Below, in pieces: positions 5,446 through 6,977 of a stretch of 6,977 nt of DNA (its first letter is position 1; every line of letters starts with the position of its first letter). This DNA is from CAYUNA01 sp047629355. Lineage in GTDB: Bacteria > Bacteroidota > Bacteroidia > Chitinophagales > Saprospiraceae. Below the pieces are notes generated by a model. That model made no database searches and was not told the DNA's origin. It saw only the letters and a list, made by a program, of their open reading frames with translations. The DNA is taken from contig JBLHWU010000292.1 in NCBI GenBank assembly GCA_047629355.1, positions 1-6,977 on the forward strand, given 5' to 3'. The translations under genes and the position numbers were made by a program.

Positions 5446-5511
5446 ACCATTTTACCTTCAAATTTCCATAAAATCTACTGGATTAGTTTTTAATTTCTAA
5501 AATGAAAAATA

Positions 5512-6746
5512 ATGACAAAGGTATTCCTCTCTTTAATATTGCTAACTCAAGTTTGTTATGGTCAAAATTTTATTTCTGTTGATGATGCGTTTTTACCGCA
5601 ATCTGGAAACGGCATTTCAATAGTGGATTTCAATAATGACAATTTCAAAGATGTTTTGATTTGTGGAAATAATACAAATGGTGTAAGAGTCTGTAATTCC
5701 TATCTAAATAATGGAGATTTTGACTTTGAATTAATTGAAGGAAATTCCATTTCGGGAGTAGTGGGGGATTATGATTTTGCAGATGTTGATAATGATGGTG
5801 ACCAAGATCTATTCGTGATTGGACAGAACAATCTCTTTGTTAGAATAGCTGAATTATATTTGAATGATGGTAATGGGATTTTTTACTGAAAATACGGAAC
5901 AGGAATTTACAGGAGTCACTAATGGGGATGTAAAGTTTGGTGATTTAGATGGCGACGGTGATCAAGATTTAATAATTTCAGGGTCTGGTAATAGCAGTAT
6001 TCCATATACAACACTATATTGGAATGATGGGGTAGGAGGATTTACTGCGGACCTGGTAACTAGCTTTCAACAACTCGAAGGTAGTTTAATTGACCTTGCA
6101 GATATTGATGGTGATGACGACCTTGATATTTTAATTACTGGTAGAGATATGTTTCTGGAGGGGCATACAATAATCTATGAAAATGATTTCCCTAATCAAG
6201 ATTTTATCCTTATTCAAGACAATCCTTCTGTGCAATTGAGGTCAGGAGAAACAAGTTTTTTTGATATAGATAAAGACCATGATATGGACATTATGCTTTT
6301 AGGAGAAACGGGAAGCTCTTTAGATTTTGTTGTAAAGTTATACTTGAACGATGGAGACGGGAATTATGAAGAACAATCCGATTTTATTTCGATGAATCCG
6401 CTCACAAAATCTGCCTTTGAAGTCCTTGATTTTGATAATGATAGTGATAACGATATTCTGGTCATTGGAGAAGAAGGTTCTTCCAATAATGTCATAAAAT
6501 TGTTTGCAAATGATGGCAATACTAATTTTAGTAATGTTGAGGAGGTATCGCCATTTTTAGGGGGCTTATACAATTGAATTAGTTGATATTCATGGAAAAA
6601 TAGTGCTTCGGGAAAACTTTATTGGAAAAACAAACGATACTGGTTGTTACATTTCTGTTGGAAATCTAAATAATGGGGTTTATTTTCTTCATCTAATCGA
6701 TTCGAAAACGCATCAAACGCAGATTAAGAGAATAATAAAATATTAA
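5512..6746 (+). pseudogene. VCBS/FG-GAP propeller protein with T9SS type A sorting domain, broken in two places
   Basis: Joined across its breaks the product would have about 410 residues: a signal peptide (MTKVFLSLILLTQVCYG), six calcium-binding repeats of about 55-60 residues, and a C-terminal T9SS sorting domain. The repeat cores are DFNNDNFKD, DVDNDGDQD, DLDGDGDQD, DIDGDDDLD, DIDKDHDMD and DFDNDSDND, each followed by LxxxG, the FG-GAP/VCBS pattern of integrin-like propellers. The tail (IELVDIHGKIV, later NLNNGVYFLHLID and KRIIKY) marks type IX export and surface anchoring or release. The first frame stops at 5889. The coding frame moves +1 at a run of six T (5879-5884); five T would read NGIFTENTEQEF without a break. 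The second frame stops at 6577, and the T9SS tail lies in a third frame (open from 6561). There the text breaks off in PFLGGLYN, which looks like the start of a seventh repeat, and the usual YPNP opening of the sorting domain is absent. A deletion is therefore likely. Family assignment is firm; whether the first break is biological or a base-call error is open. Confidence 0.8.
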
Positions 6747-6809
6747 GGGTTTTAAGAAGAAATGTACGGCTCGTGTCATAATGAGTCAAGAATTAATTCC
6801 ATTAATTTA

Positions 6810-6861
6810 CTCGATGTCACACATCTGCGATGTCGAAAATTTAAAAATTTTCGACATCGAG
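6810..6861 (+). repeat. GATGTCGAAAATTT hairpin repeat, copy 3 (most complete)
   Basis: The core CGATGTCGAAAATTT, AA, AAATTTTCGACATCG (6828-6859) is a perfect 15-bp palindromic stem. The left flank CTCGATGTC (6810-6818) is also complementary to GACATCGAG (6853-6861), so two competing folds are possible. It lies about 60 bases after the T9SS gene stop and may stop transcription. Confidence 0.75.
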
Positions 6862-6866
6862 GCAAT

Positions 6867-6929
6867 AAGGCGCATAAGAATTATTTCATATAATGTTGAA
6901 ATGGTTGTTATGTGCCTTTTTATTTTTTT
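6867..6929 (+). terminator. Terminator-like hairpin with T-rich tail
   Basis: AAGGCGCATAA (6867-6877) pairs with TTATGTGCCTT (6908-6918), 11 bp with one G-U pair. An inner stem ATTTCA/TGAAAT (6883-6888 with 6897-6902) lies within the loop. The run TTTATTTTTTT follows at once. This is the form of an intrinsic terminator for rightward transcripts, probably of the VCBS/T9SS gene. The loop is longer than usual. Confidence 0.5.
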
Positions 6930-6977
6930 GCTACCGTACACTTTTTTGAACTAAGCTAAAGAGCATTCCAAACCGAA

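Noticed and set aside
5281..5493. Two 66-70 codon plus-strand ORFs before the VCBS gene
   Set aside because: Both arise from the hairpins of composite repeat copy B; no protein-like features.
2548..6861. CRISPR array from the repeated hairpins
   Set aside because: Copies are kilobases apart with no regular spacers and no cas genes in view.

Overview
The window looks like a piece of a Bacteroidota chromosome. It is AT-rich, most gene starts lack a Shine-Dalgarno sequence, one gene ends in a type IX secretion (T9SS) sorting domain, and there are surface lipoproteins and an outer-membrane beta-barrel. A free-living member near Saprospiria/Lewinella is my inference only. The region is accessory in character: small or broken genes separated by many palindromic repeats.

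Layout. The left edge (about 1-570) holds a 5' remnant of an IS110-family transposase on the minus strand. Directly upstream of it is non-coding sequence that folds on paper into three consecutive minus-strand stem-loops, the last two each with an internal loop. That is the plan of an IS110 bridge RNA. A large nested palindrome (632-742) follows. From 752 to 1968 a 15-bp GC-rich inverted repeat brackets a minus-strand island: a 36-codon ORF, a 231-residue lipoprotein whose only plausible start is ATT, and the tail of a broken upstream gene that overlaps that start. Two overlapping small plus-strand genes (2120-2483) face a minus-strand outer-membrane beta-barrel gene (2684-3508). Then comes a minus-strand LVIVD-repeat lipoprotein (3773-5032). 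A divergent plus-strand gene (5512-6746) encodes a secreted VCBS/FG-GAP propeller with a T9SS tail, but it is broken in two places.

Two repeat families stand out. One is a composite of about 170 bp with three hairpins, present once on each side of the LVIVD gene in opposite orientation (3588-3762 and 5275-5445). Its long hairpin differs between copies by paired, compensating changes. The other is a GATGTCGAAAATTT hairpin seen at 2548, 5178 and 6810, with a possible fourth relative at 2004.

The proteins suggest a cell-envelope theme: two lipoproteins, one barrel and one secreted propeller. No metabolic pathway is visible and nothing shows that these genes act together. The best candidates for something undescribed are the putative bridge RNA, the covarying composite repeats and the ATT-start lipoprotein island.
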